DNA from: CAZZBK01 sp964652155
Lineage (GTDB): Bacteria > Planctomycetota > Planctomycetia > Pirellulales > PNKZ01
Reading direction: 5' to 3'
NCBI GenBank assembly: GCA_964652155.1
Contig: CAZZBK010000057.1
Location: forward strand, 1-33,937
Length of the DNA: 33,937 nucleotides
Position numbers and translations under genes: made by a program. Below, piece after piece: positions 1 through 7,170 of this stretch (position 1 is the first letter of the stretch; each line of letters opens with the position of its first letter). The notes under the pieces are model-generated. The model searched no databases, was not told where the DNA came from, and was given only the letters and a program-made list of their open reading frames with translations.

Positions 1-236
1 AGCGAGCGAGCATGGCCAGACCTCCGAGACGAGATGAGAACGAGGTCGATCAAGATACAATCCAGTTGACCTCGTCGCGGTCGGGTCGTCAAGCTGATTG
101 CCGGTGGGTTTTGTTGCGTCATCGCCTGCAGCGGACTACGATCATCTGAGGCGGCGAGCGTCGGTTCCCTACCGTTGGACCTTCCCCCCTCCGGATCGCA
201 TCCCGCCGGTCATTTTCTGCTTCTATCGAGGTACGC
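1..236. other. upstream region without a recognised gene
   Basis: No convincing coding region was seen. The only clear signal is GAGG at 228-231, five bases before the ATG at 237, which acts as the ribosome binding site of the next gene. A TTGACC hexamer at 66-71 has no matching -10 box at normal spacing, so no promoter is called. Confidence 0.5.
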
Positions 237-3221
237 ATGCGTCGAGCTGCCTGGTTCATGGTGTTGAGTTTATCTTGCGCGCTGATCGAGGCGGCCGACC
301 CCGCCAAGAGCGTGCCGGTCGAGCAGCAGGATTTCTCTCGCGAACTGCCGCGGATACCGGCGACCGAGCCGGCCGACGCCCTGAAAACGATCAAGGTGCA
401 GTCGGGCTTCCGCGTCGAGCAGGTCGCCGCCGAGCCGTTGGTCAACAGCCCCGTCGCGCTCGCCTGGGACGAGAACGCCCGACTGTTCGTGGTCGAGATG
501 CGCGGCTACAGCGAGAACCGCGACGAGGCGATCAGTCGCGTGAGCCTGCTCGTCGACAGCGACGGCGACGGGCGTTATGACCGCAGCACGATTTACGCCG
601 ACAAGCTCCTGTGGCCCACGGCGATCGCCTGCTGGCAAGGGGGCGTGTTCGTCGCCGACGCGCCGCACATCTACTACATGAAAGACACCAACGGCGACGG
701 TCGCGCCGACGAGCGGCAGATCGTCTTCACCGGTTTTTCCACGAGCAACGTGCAAGGCCTGCTCAACTCGCTGACCTGGACGCTCGACAATCGCATCCAC
801 GGCTCGGCGAGCAGCACCGGCGGCGACATCACGCGCCCCGACACTCCGCAGTTCAAGAGCGTGAACGTGCGCGGCCGCGACTTCGAGATCGAACCCCGCT
901 CGCGGCAGTTCGTGGCCACCAGCGGCGGCGCGCAGCACGGCATGTCCTTCGACGTCTGGGGACACAAGTTCGTCTGCTCCAATAGCAACCACATCCAGCA
1001 AGTCATGTTCGAGGACCGTTACGTCGCCCGCAATCCCTTCTTCAACGCGCCCAGCGCCAAGGAGAACATCGCCACCGACGGTCCCCAGGCCGAGGTGTTT
1101 CGCAGCAGCCCCGTCGAGCCCTGGCGCATCGTGCGGACCCGGCTGCGGGTGAGTGGCGCGGTCAAGGGGATGGTCGAAGGCGGAGGCCGGGCCGCCGGTT
1201 ACTTCACCGGCGCGACGGGCGTGACGATCTATCGCGGCGATGCCTTCCCGCAGAATCTCTGGGGCATGGCCGTGATCGGCGACGTGGGGAGCAATCTGGT
1301 GCATCGCAAGCAGTTGGTGCTCGGCGGCGTGCAGTTCAGCGCCTCGCGGATGGACAAAGAGAGCGAGTTCGTCGCCTCGACCGACATTTGGTTCCGTCCT
1401 GCTCAGTTTGCCAACGGCCCCGACGGTGCCCTGTACATCGCCGATGTCTATCGCGAGGTCATCGAGCACCCGGCGAGCATCCCGCCGATGATCAAAAAGC
1501 ATCTCGATCTCACGCATGGCCGCGATCGAGGCCGCGTGTATCGCGTGGTGCCGAGCGATTACCAGCAGCGCCCGCTACCGCAGTTGGGCCAAGCCACGAC
1601 GGCCCAACTTGTCGAGCTGCTCGCGCACAGCAACGCCTGGCAGCGTGAGACCGCCGCGCGATTGCTGTACGAGCGACAAGACCCCGCGGCGGTCGAGCCG
1701 CTCGTGAAACTCGCCGCGACGAGCGTCAACCCGTTGGGCCGGATGCATGCCCTCTACGCGCTCGACGGACTGGGTCAACTCCAGAGCAGCGCGGTCATCC
1801 GCGCGTTGGGCGACGAGAGCCCGCGGGTCCGCGAGCATGCCGTGCGACTCGCCGAGCGGGTCCTCAAGCAGTCGCCGAGCGTGGCCGATAAGCTCATTAC
1901 GCTGGCCGGTGACGACGACGCGCAGGTCCGCTATCAATTGGCGTTCACGCTCGGCGAGCTACCGACCGCCGCGAGCCGCGCGGCCTTGTTGCAACTCGTC
2001 AAGCGCGATCGCTCCGACCGCTGGATGCGAGTCGCGTTCTTTAGTTCGCTCGCCACTGGGGCCGACGACACTTGGCAGCGCCTCGTCGACGATGCCGACT
2101 TCCGTCGCGACCCCAACGGCCGCGCGATCCTCGCGCAGCTCGCAACTCAAATCGCGCTCGAGAACCAAAGCGACACGATTCGCCGCGTGGTCGACCGCCT
2201 CAACACACTCGTCGAGCAGGACAGCCCGCTGGTGATGGCCCATATTCGCGGCCTGAGCGAAGGGCTCTTGCGCCGGGGTCGACCCCTGCGCGAAGTGCTC
2301 GGCACGAGCAGCGGAGGGGCGGGTGATCTGTTGCAGCGGCTGGTCACGTCGGCCCAACAGTCCGCCGGCAACGAACAGGCCAAGGCGGCCGATCGGGTCG
2401 AGTCGATCCAGACACTCGCCCTGTCGACGTTCGCCGAGACGCACGAGTTGTTTGCCAAGTTGCTGAGTAGTCGTCAGCCGCAAGAAGTGCAGCACGCGGC
2501 GATCGTCACGCTCGACAAGTTCAACGATCCCAAGGTGGGCGAGTTGCTGCTGACCGCCTGGCCGACGCTCAGCCCACGGCTCAAGTCACCGGCCGCCGAC
2601 GCGCTCTTTGCCCGCGTCGACCGTTTGAAGCGGCTGCTGATCGAGGCCGAAAAGGGAGAATTCCCGCTGGCCGAACTGGAGCCGCCGCGCGTGCAGCTCT
2701 TGCTCAGTCACAAAGACCCGGCGATCCAGTCTCATGCGAAAAAGTTGTTGGCCAACCTCAAGGTCTCGAAGCGGCAGGACGTCGTCGAGGCGTATCGAGG
2801 CGCCTTGAAATTGGCCGGCGAGAGCGCGCGGGGCAAACAACTGTTCGGCAAGGTGTGTTCCGTCTGTCACCGTCTCGAAAACGTGGGGACCGAGATCGGG
2901 CCGAATCTCTCGGCGATGAAAAATCGTGGCGCCGAGGCCATTTTGCTGAACGTGCTTGACCCCAGCCGCGAAGTGAACCCGCAGTTCCTCAACTACATCT
3001 GCTTGACCAGCGACGGTCGGGCGCTCACCGGGGTGCTCGCGGCCGAGACCGCCACGAGCGTCACCCTCCGCCGGGCCGAAAACCAGCAGGACCAAGTGTT
3101 GCGCATCAACATCGACGAGCTGCGCAGCACAGGGTTGTCGATCATGCCCGAGGGGATCGAAAAACAAGTCGACGTGCAGGGCATGGCCGATCTGATCGCG
3201 TACCTGATGCAGGTTCCATGA
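237..3221 (+). CDS. PVC-type dehydrogenase / HEAT-repeat / cytochrome c protein
   Basis: This is a 994-residue exported protein of the kind abundant in planctomycetes. Residues 1-20 form a signal peptide ending near IEAADP. Residues about 45-420 match the membrane-bound dehydrogenase domain (TIGR02604-like, beta-propeller) with repeated DGDG/NGDG turns. Residues about 450-830 are Ala/Leu-rich helical pairs typical of HEAT repeats. Residues about 865-994 form the planctomycete heme-binding domain (TIGR02603-like), with the heme c motif CSVCH at 874-878 and a downstream GPNLS; the distal Met ligand was not assigned. A GAGG ribosome binding site five bases before ATG 237 supports the start. The family is known from sequence as probable periplasmic oxidoreductases, often linked to sugar or polysaccharide breakdown; the substrate here is unknown. 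Family assignment is strong, function is weak. Confidence 0.93.
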   Translation: MRRAAWFMVLSLSCALIEAADPAKSVPVEQQDFSRELPRIPATEPADALKTIKVQSGFRVEQVAAEPLVNSPVALAWDENARLFVVEMRGYSENRDEAISRVSLLVDSDGDGRYDRSTIYADKLLWPTAIACWQGGVFVADAPHIYYMKDTNGDGRADERQIVFTGFSTSNVQGLLNSLTWTLDNRIHGSASSTGGDITRPDTPQFKSVNVRGRDFEIEPRSRQFVATSGGAQHGMSFDVWGHKFVCSNSNHIQQVMFEDRYVARNPFFNAPSAKENIATDGPQAEVFRSSPVEPWRIVRTRLRVSGAVKGMVEGGGRAAGYFTGATGVTIYRGDAFPQNLWGMAVIGDVGSNLVHRKQLVLGGVQFSASRMDKESEFVASTDIWFRPAQFANGPDGALYIADVYREVIEHPASIPPMIKKHLDLTHGRDRGRVYRVVPSDYQQRPLPQLGQATTAQLVELLAHSNAWQRETAARLLYERQDPAAVEPLVKLAATSVNPLGRMHALYALDGLGQLQSSAVIRALGDESPRVREHAVRLAERVLKQSPSVADKLITLAGDDDAQVRYQLAFTLGELPTAASRAALLQLVKRDRSDRWMRVAFFSSLATGADDTWQRLVDDADFRRDPNGRAILAQLATQIALENQSDTIRRVVDRLNTLVEQDSPLVMAHIRGLSEGLLRRGRPLREVLGTSSGGAGDLLQRLVTSAQQSAGNEQAKAADRVESIQTLALSTFAETHELFAKLLSSRQPQEVQHAAIVTLDKFNDPKVGELLLTAWPTLSPRLKSPAADALFARVDRLKRLLIEAEKGEFPLAELEPPRVQLLLSHKDPAIQSHAKKLLANLKVSKRQDVVEAYRGALKLAGESARGKQLFGKVCSVCHRLENVGTEIGPNLSAMKNRGAEAILLNVLDPSREVNPQFLNYICLTSDGRALTGVLAAETATSVTLRRAENQQDQVLRINIDELRSTGLSIMPEGIEKQVDVQGMADLIAYLMQVP

Positions 3222-3369
3222 TACAATCGATTCGTGGTCGACGATCGTGCCAGCCGCTCACATCCGGTCNNNNNNNNNNNNNNNNNNNNNNNNNNNNNNN
3301 NNNNNNNNNNNNNNNNNNNNNNNNNNNNNNNNNNNNNNNNNNNNNNNNNNNNNNNNNNNNNNNNNNNNN
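3222..3369. other. intergenic stub and assembly gap (100 N)
   Basis: Positions 3270-3369 are exactly 100 undetermined bases, the usual placeholder for a scaffold gap of unknown length. Only 48 bases separate the previous stop from the gap. The 5' end of the protease gene, including its start codon and signal peptide, therefore lies in or beyond the gap. Any reading frame drawn across the N run is arbitrary. Confidence 0.97.
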
Positions 3370-5529
3370 GATCCCGCCACCGATTGGGTCGAGAAGCTCG
3401 TCGAGCGCTGCCAGAAAAGCGTGGTCGTGGTCACGGTGACCGGCCGCGATGGCAAGCAGGAAGGGCTCGGCAGCGGGTTCGTCGTCGGGGCCGACGGCCT
3501 CATCGCCACCAACTTGCATGTCATCGGCGAGGCGCGTCCCATCACCGTCCGGTTGACCAACGGCAAGTCGTATCCGGTCACGAGCGTGGAAGCGACGAAC
3601 CGAGCGCTGGACCTGGCGGTCGTTAAAATCGACGCCCGCGATTTACCCGTGATCGAGTTGGGCGACAGCGACGCGCTACGCCAAGGGCAGCGCGTGGTCG
3701 CGCTCGGTAACCCGCTCGGCTTGGAGCACAGTGTCGTCGCCGGCGTGGTGAGCGGCAGCCGCGAGATCGAGGGGCGACCCATGATCCAGCTTGCCATTCC
3801 GATCGAGCCGGGCAACAGTGGCGGTCCGCTGCTCGACGACCAGGGGCGGGTGCATGGCGTGCTGACCATGAAGTCGGCCGTGACCGCCAACCTCGGTTTT
3901 GCCGTAAAGATCAACGCCCTCAAGCCGCTCTTGGAAAAGCCCAAGGGGATCGCCATGGCGCGGTGGCTCACCATCGGCACGCTCGACGCCAAGGAATGGA
4001 GCACGCGCTTGGGCGCGAATTGGCGGCAGCGCGCTGGGCGCATCACGGTCGAGGGGAGCGGAGCCGGTTTTGGCGGTCGAGACCTGTGCCTCAGCGAGTT
4101 GGCCGTGCCCGACGTGCCGTTCGAGCTCACCGTGACCGTCAAGCTCGACGACGAGGCGGGCGCGGCGGGGCTCGTCTTCGCGGCCGACGGCGGCGACCGT
4201 CACTACGGCTTCTACCCGAGCAACGGCCGCGTGCGGCTCAGCCGCTTCGATGGCCCCGACGTGCTCAACTGGAACGTGCTTAAAGAGGAGACGGCGAGCC
4301 AGTATCGCCGCGGCGATTGGAACACGCTCAAGGTGCGAGTCGAGGCCGACCGCATTCGCTGCTGGGTTAACGAGCAGCTCGTGATCGAATCGCAAGACGA
4401 TCGATACCGAGCGGGCAAGGTCGGGTTGGCCAAGTTCCGCAACACCAAGGCCGAGTTCAAGCACTTTCGCGTGGCCCGCGAGTTGCCCTCGACCGCGCCG
4501 AGCGGCGCGCTCATCACGCGCGTCGAGCAGCAGCTTGAGCAACTCACCAAGCAGGCCACGGCCGACGACAAACTGATCGACACGCTGGCCAAGGACGCCG
4601 ACGCCGGCGTGATCGTGCTCCAGCGTCGCGCCGAGCAGTTGGCCGCCGAGTCCAAGCGGCTCCGCGCGTTGGCCGTGAGCGTCCATCGCCGCCGCATCGA
4701 GCAGCAATTGGTCGAGTCGCTCAAGGGAGATGACTCGAAGGTGGACCTCATTGCCGCGTCGCTGCTCGTGTCGCAGCTCGACAACCCCGAGTTGGACGTG
4801 GCCGCGTATCGCGAAGAGGTCGAGCGGATGGCGCGAGAGATTCGCCAGCAGCTCCCCGCCCGCTCCGACGACGCGGCCAAGCTCAAGGCGCTGAACAACT
4901 ATCTGTTTGTCGAGCAAGGCTACCACGGCAGCCGCAACGACTATTACAACCGCGCCAACAGCTATCTCAACGAAGTGCTCGACGACCGCGAGGGGCTCCC
5001 GCTCACGCTCTCGATTCTGTACATCGAGCTGGGACAGCGCCTGGGAATGAACATTGTCGGGCTCGGCACACCGGGCCATTTTCTGGTCCGCCACGAACCG
5101 CCCACAGGCCCCAAGCAAATCATCGACCCTTTTGAAGACGGCATCGCGCTCAGCGAAGACGAGCTGCGCAAGCGATTGCGCGAGAACCAAGGCGAGACGC
5201 TGCGCGATGAGCACCTGCGGGCTGTCGGCAAGCGGGCGATCGTCGAGCGGATGCTGCGTAACTTGCTCGGCAACGCCAATCGCGAAAACGATCAGCCCGG
5301 CATGCTCCATTACCTCGACGCGATCATCGCGCTCGCGCCCAGTTCGGTGCAGGAGCGACTCATGCGGGCCGTGCTGCACTATCAGACCGGCACACCGCAG
5401 TTGGGCCTACGCGACACGCACTGGCTCCTCGACAACAAACCCGAGGGAGTCGACGCCGACCGCGTGCTCGAGTTGCATCAGGCGCTCGAGCGGGCCGAGC
5501 TGCGTCGCGCGGAGCAAGCCAAACCGTGA
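3370..5529 (+). CDS. trypsin-like serine protease / LamG-like / SirB1 transglutaminase-like fusion (5' end missing)
   Basis: The visible 719 residues hold three domains. Residues 1-190 are an HtrA-type (S1C) protease with a complete triad: His in TNLHV (3517-3519), Asp in ALDLAV (3610-3612) and Ser in GNSGGPL (3817-3819). No PDZ domain follows. Residues about 200-370 resemble the DUF1080/LamG beta-sandwich (FELTVTVKLDD, GDWNTLKVRVE, FKHFRVAREL). Residues about 375-450 are charged and helical, probably a coiled coil. Residues about 480-690 match the SirB1 transglutaminase-like family (NDYYNRANSYLNEVL, GLPLTLSILYIELGQRLG, GTPGHFLVRH), with a TPR-like tail. An envelope location is likely but the signal peptide is lost in the gap. 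The role is unknown: a regulated protease with a carbohydrate- or protein-binding module is plausible. The domain calls are firm and the combination is unusual. Confidence 0.88.
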   Translation, partial: DPATDWVEKLVERCQKSVVVVTVTGRDGKQEGLGSGFVVGADGLIATNLHVIGEARPITVRLTNGKSYPVTSVEATNRALDLAVVKIDARDLPVIELGDSDALRQGQRVVALGNPLGLEHSVVAGVVSGSREIEGRPMIQLAIPIEPGNSGGPLLDDQGRVHGVLTMKSAVTANLGFAVKINALKPLLEKPKGIAMARWLTIGTLDAKEWSTRLGANWRQRAGRITVEGSGAGFGGRDLCLSELAVPDVPFELTVTVKLDDEAGAAGLVFAADGGDRHYGFYPSNGRVRLSRFDGPDVLNWNVLKEETASQYRRGDWNTLKVRVEADRIRCWVNEQLVIESQDDRYRAGKVGLAKFRNTKAEFKHFRVARELPSTAPSGALITRVEQQLEQLTKQATADDKLIDTLAKDADAGVIVLQRRAEQLAAESKRLRALAVSVHRRRIEQQLVESLKGDDSKVDLIAASLLVSQLDNPELDVAAYREEVERMAREIRQQLPARSDDAAKLKALNNYLFVEQGYHGSRNDYYNRANSYLNEVLDDREGLPLTLSILYIELGQRLGMNIVGLGTPGHFLVRHEPPTGPKQIIDPFEDGIALSEDELRKRLRENQGETLRDEHLRAVGKRAIVERMLRNLLGNANRENDQPGMLHYLDAIIALAPSSVQERLMRAVLHYQTGTPQLGLRDTHWLLDNKPEGVDADRVLELHQALERAELRRAEQAKP

Positions 5530-5583
5530 AACGTCTTGTGAACGACGTACAAGCGTTGAATCGACGGGACGAAACAAAGACCA

Positions 5584-5644
5584 GTCCCAGAGGGACCGGC
5601 TATGGGAGTGTGACACCGGTAATGATAGCCGGTCCCTCTGGGAC
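5584..5644. repeat. BIME-like pair of inverted hairpins (GGTCCCTCTGGGACC family)
   Basis: The arm GTCCCAGAGGGACCGGCTAT (5584-5603) is followed after 21 bases by its exact reverse complement at 5625-5644. Each arm is itself a small hairpin (GTCCC-AGA-GGGAC; CCGGTCCC-TCT-GGGACCGG). Both carry a TAGCC head beside the stem, pointing toward the centre of the element. This is the organisation of paired REP units (BIMEs). It sits between the protease stop (5529) and the preferred start of the next gene (5688), so it probably lies in untranslated sequence. Confidence 0.85.
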
Positions 5645-5687
5645 CGGACGTGTACGCGTCACCCGATCTCGCAGTCGCTTTTCATTG

Positions 5688-7139
5688 ATGTCGATGCTGT
5701 ATTGCGCGCTCTTTTGTCTCGGCTGTGGTACGTCGACTCCGCCGGCCGCAGCGCCTCCGAAGCCGACGCAGAAGCCGGCCACTCCGTTGCCGACCGTGGC
5801 GAAACCGCCTGTTCCGGCGAAGGTCGCATCGCCGTCGAGCAAGCCTCCGGCAGAGCCACAAGTCATCGCCCCTGCCAAGCCGGCCGTACCCAGCAAGCCA
5901 TCGTTCGTCGCCGAGGGCGTCGACCCCGCGACGCTTGCGGCCCACGGCCTGCGGCAGATCGTCGGCGCGCGGCTGATCCTCGTGACCGACGTCCCGGCGA
6001 GCGCCGAGGTCGACGCCTTGCCCCAGCTCTTCGAGCAAGCGTATCCGCAGTGGTGCGCGTACTTCGATCAAAACGCAGAACGTGATCGGCCGTGGCGCAT
6101 GCGCGGCTGCCTCATGCTCGACGTGGCACGGTTTCGCGCGGCGGGATTGTTGGGCGGTGATGTGCCCAAGTTCCTCAATGGCTACGCGCGGGGCATCGAG
6201 CTGTGGTTGTATGAGCAACCCACGCCCTACTATCGCGCCCACCTGTTGCTGCACGAAGGGACGCACGCCTTTATGAACACGGTGCTCGGCGGAGGTGGCC
6301 CGCCGTGGTACGTCGAGGGGACCGCCGAGTTGCTGGCCACGCATCGCCTGAGTGCCGGGAAGCTGGAACTGAACTCGTTTCCCGAGCGGCGCGAGGATGT
6401 GCCCCAATTGGGACGCATCAAGATCGTGCAAGACGACGTCGACGCGCGCAAGCTGCTGCAGGTCGACGAGATTCTCAACTACTCGGCCAGCGCGCATCTG
6501 CGCACCGAGCCGTATGGTTGGTGCTGGGCGCTGGCCGCGTATCTCGACGGCGACGAGCGGTACCGCGGCGCGTGGCGCGGCATGAGCCAACAGTTGCCGC
6601 AGCCCGACTTCAACGAGCGATTTCGTCGCGCCCTCGGCGCGCGCTGGAAAGACATGAGCGACGGCTGGCAAGCGTTCGCCGCCGAGTTGGATCACCGCTA
6701 CGATCGAGTTCGCGCGGCCATCGAGTTTGCGCCGGGCGAGCCGCTCGCGCCAGCCGGTCGTGACGTGAGCGTAAGGGCCGATCGCTCCTGGCAATCGACC
6801 AGAATCGAGCTTAAGCAGGGAGCGTCGTACCGGCTCACGGCCGTCGGACAATGCACCCTCGCCGAGAAACCCAAGCCCTGGGTCAGCGAGCCCGGCGGCG
6901 TGTCGATCCGCTACTATGGCAACCTCCCGCTGGGCACGCTGCTGGGGGTCGTGCGGGGCGAGGCCCATGACCCCCAGCAGTTCAGCCCCTTCGTGCGACC
7001 GTTCGTCGTTGGGCTCGGCACGGTGTTCCAGGCCGAGGCGACCGGCACACTGTACTTGCGCATCAACGACTCGCCGTGCGAGCTGTCGGACAACACGGGC
7101 GAGTACCGCGTTCACGTCGAGCCCGTCGCACTCAAGTAA
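5688..7139 (+). CDS. lipoprotein zinc metallopeptidase (gluzincin-like) with lectin-like C-terminal domain
   Basis: The preferred start is ATG 5688 (or 5694). It gives a short hydrophobic leader ending LFCLGCGTS, a likely lipobox, then a Pro/Ala/Lys-rich linker. An in-frame GTG at 5526 overlaps the previous stop but would translate through the BIME hairpins. The catalytic motif HEGTH starts at 6252 and fits HExxH; a downstream WYVEGTAE (from 6306) supplies the Glu third ligand of gluzincins, as in M1/DUF1570-like peptidases. The last 140 residues (GVSIRYYG, PLGTLLGVV, LYLRINDSPCELSDNTGEYRV) resemble the PA-I galactose-binding lectin fold. The protein probably cleaves peptides while anchored in the envelope. 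It has 483 residues from this start. Exact peptidase family and substrate are uncertain. Confidence 0.85.
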   Translation: MSMLYCALFCLGCGTSTPPAAAPPKPTQKPATPLPTVAKPPVPAKVASPSSKPPAEPQVIAPAKPAVPSKPSFVAEGVDPATLAAHGLRQIVGARLILVTDVPASAEVDALPQLFEQAYPQWCAYFDQNAERDRPWRMRGCLMLDVARFRAAGLLGGDVPKFLNGYARGIELWLYEQPTPYYRAHLLLHEGTHAFMNTVLGGGGPPWYVEGTAELLATHRLSAGKLELNSFPERREDVPQLGRIKIVQDDVDARKLLQVDEILNYSASAHLRTEPYGWCWALAAYLDGDERYRGAWRGMSQQLPQPDFNERFRRALGARWKDMSDGWQAFAAELDHRYDRVRAAIEFAPGEPLAPAGRDVSVRADRSWQSTRIELKQGASYRLTAVGQCTLAEKPKPWVSEPGGVSIRYYGNLPLGTLLGVVRGEAHDPQQFSPFVRPFVVGLGTVFQAEATGTLYLRINDSPCELSDNTGEYRVHVEPVALK

Positions 7140-7170
7140 CCTTCCCACATTCATTCGAGAGCCCCGCACC

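Noticed and set aside
66..94. Promoter at the TTGACC box
   Set aside because: The bases 17 positions downstream (TCAAGC) do not resemble a -10 box.
3247..3369. GTG start at 3247 for the protease running through the N run
   Set aside because: The gap length is a placeholder, so the frame across it has no meaning, and no signal peptide follows the GTG.
3676..5379. Long open frame on the minus strand opposite the protease fusion (similar long antisense frames at 270-1517, 5682-7241, 15619-17070, 18044-19501 and 29341-30795)
   Set aside because: They lie opposite genes with clear conserved motifs, show low-complexity His/Arg/Ala-rich translations and no family features. In GC-rich DNA such mirror frames are expected.
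5526..5687. GTG 5526 as start of the metallopeptidase
   Set aside because: It would translate the BIME hairpins and place 54 unrelated residues before a good lipoprotein leader starting at 5688.
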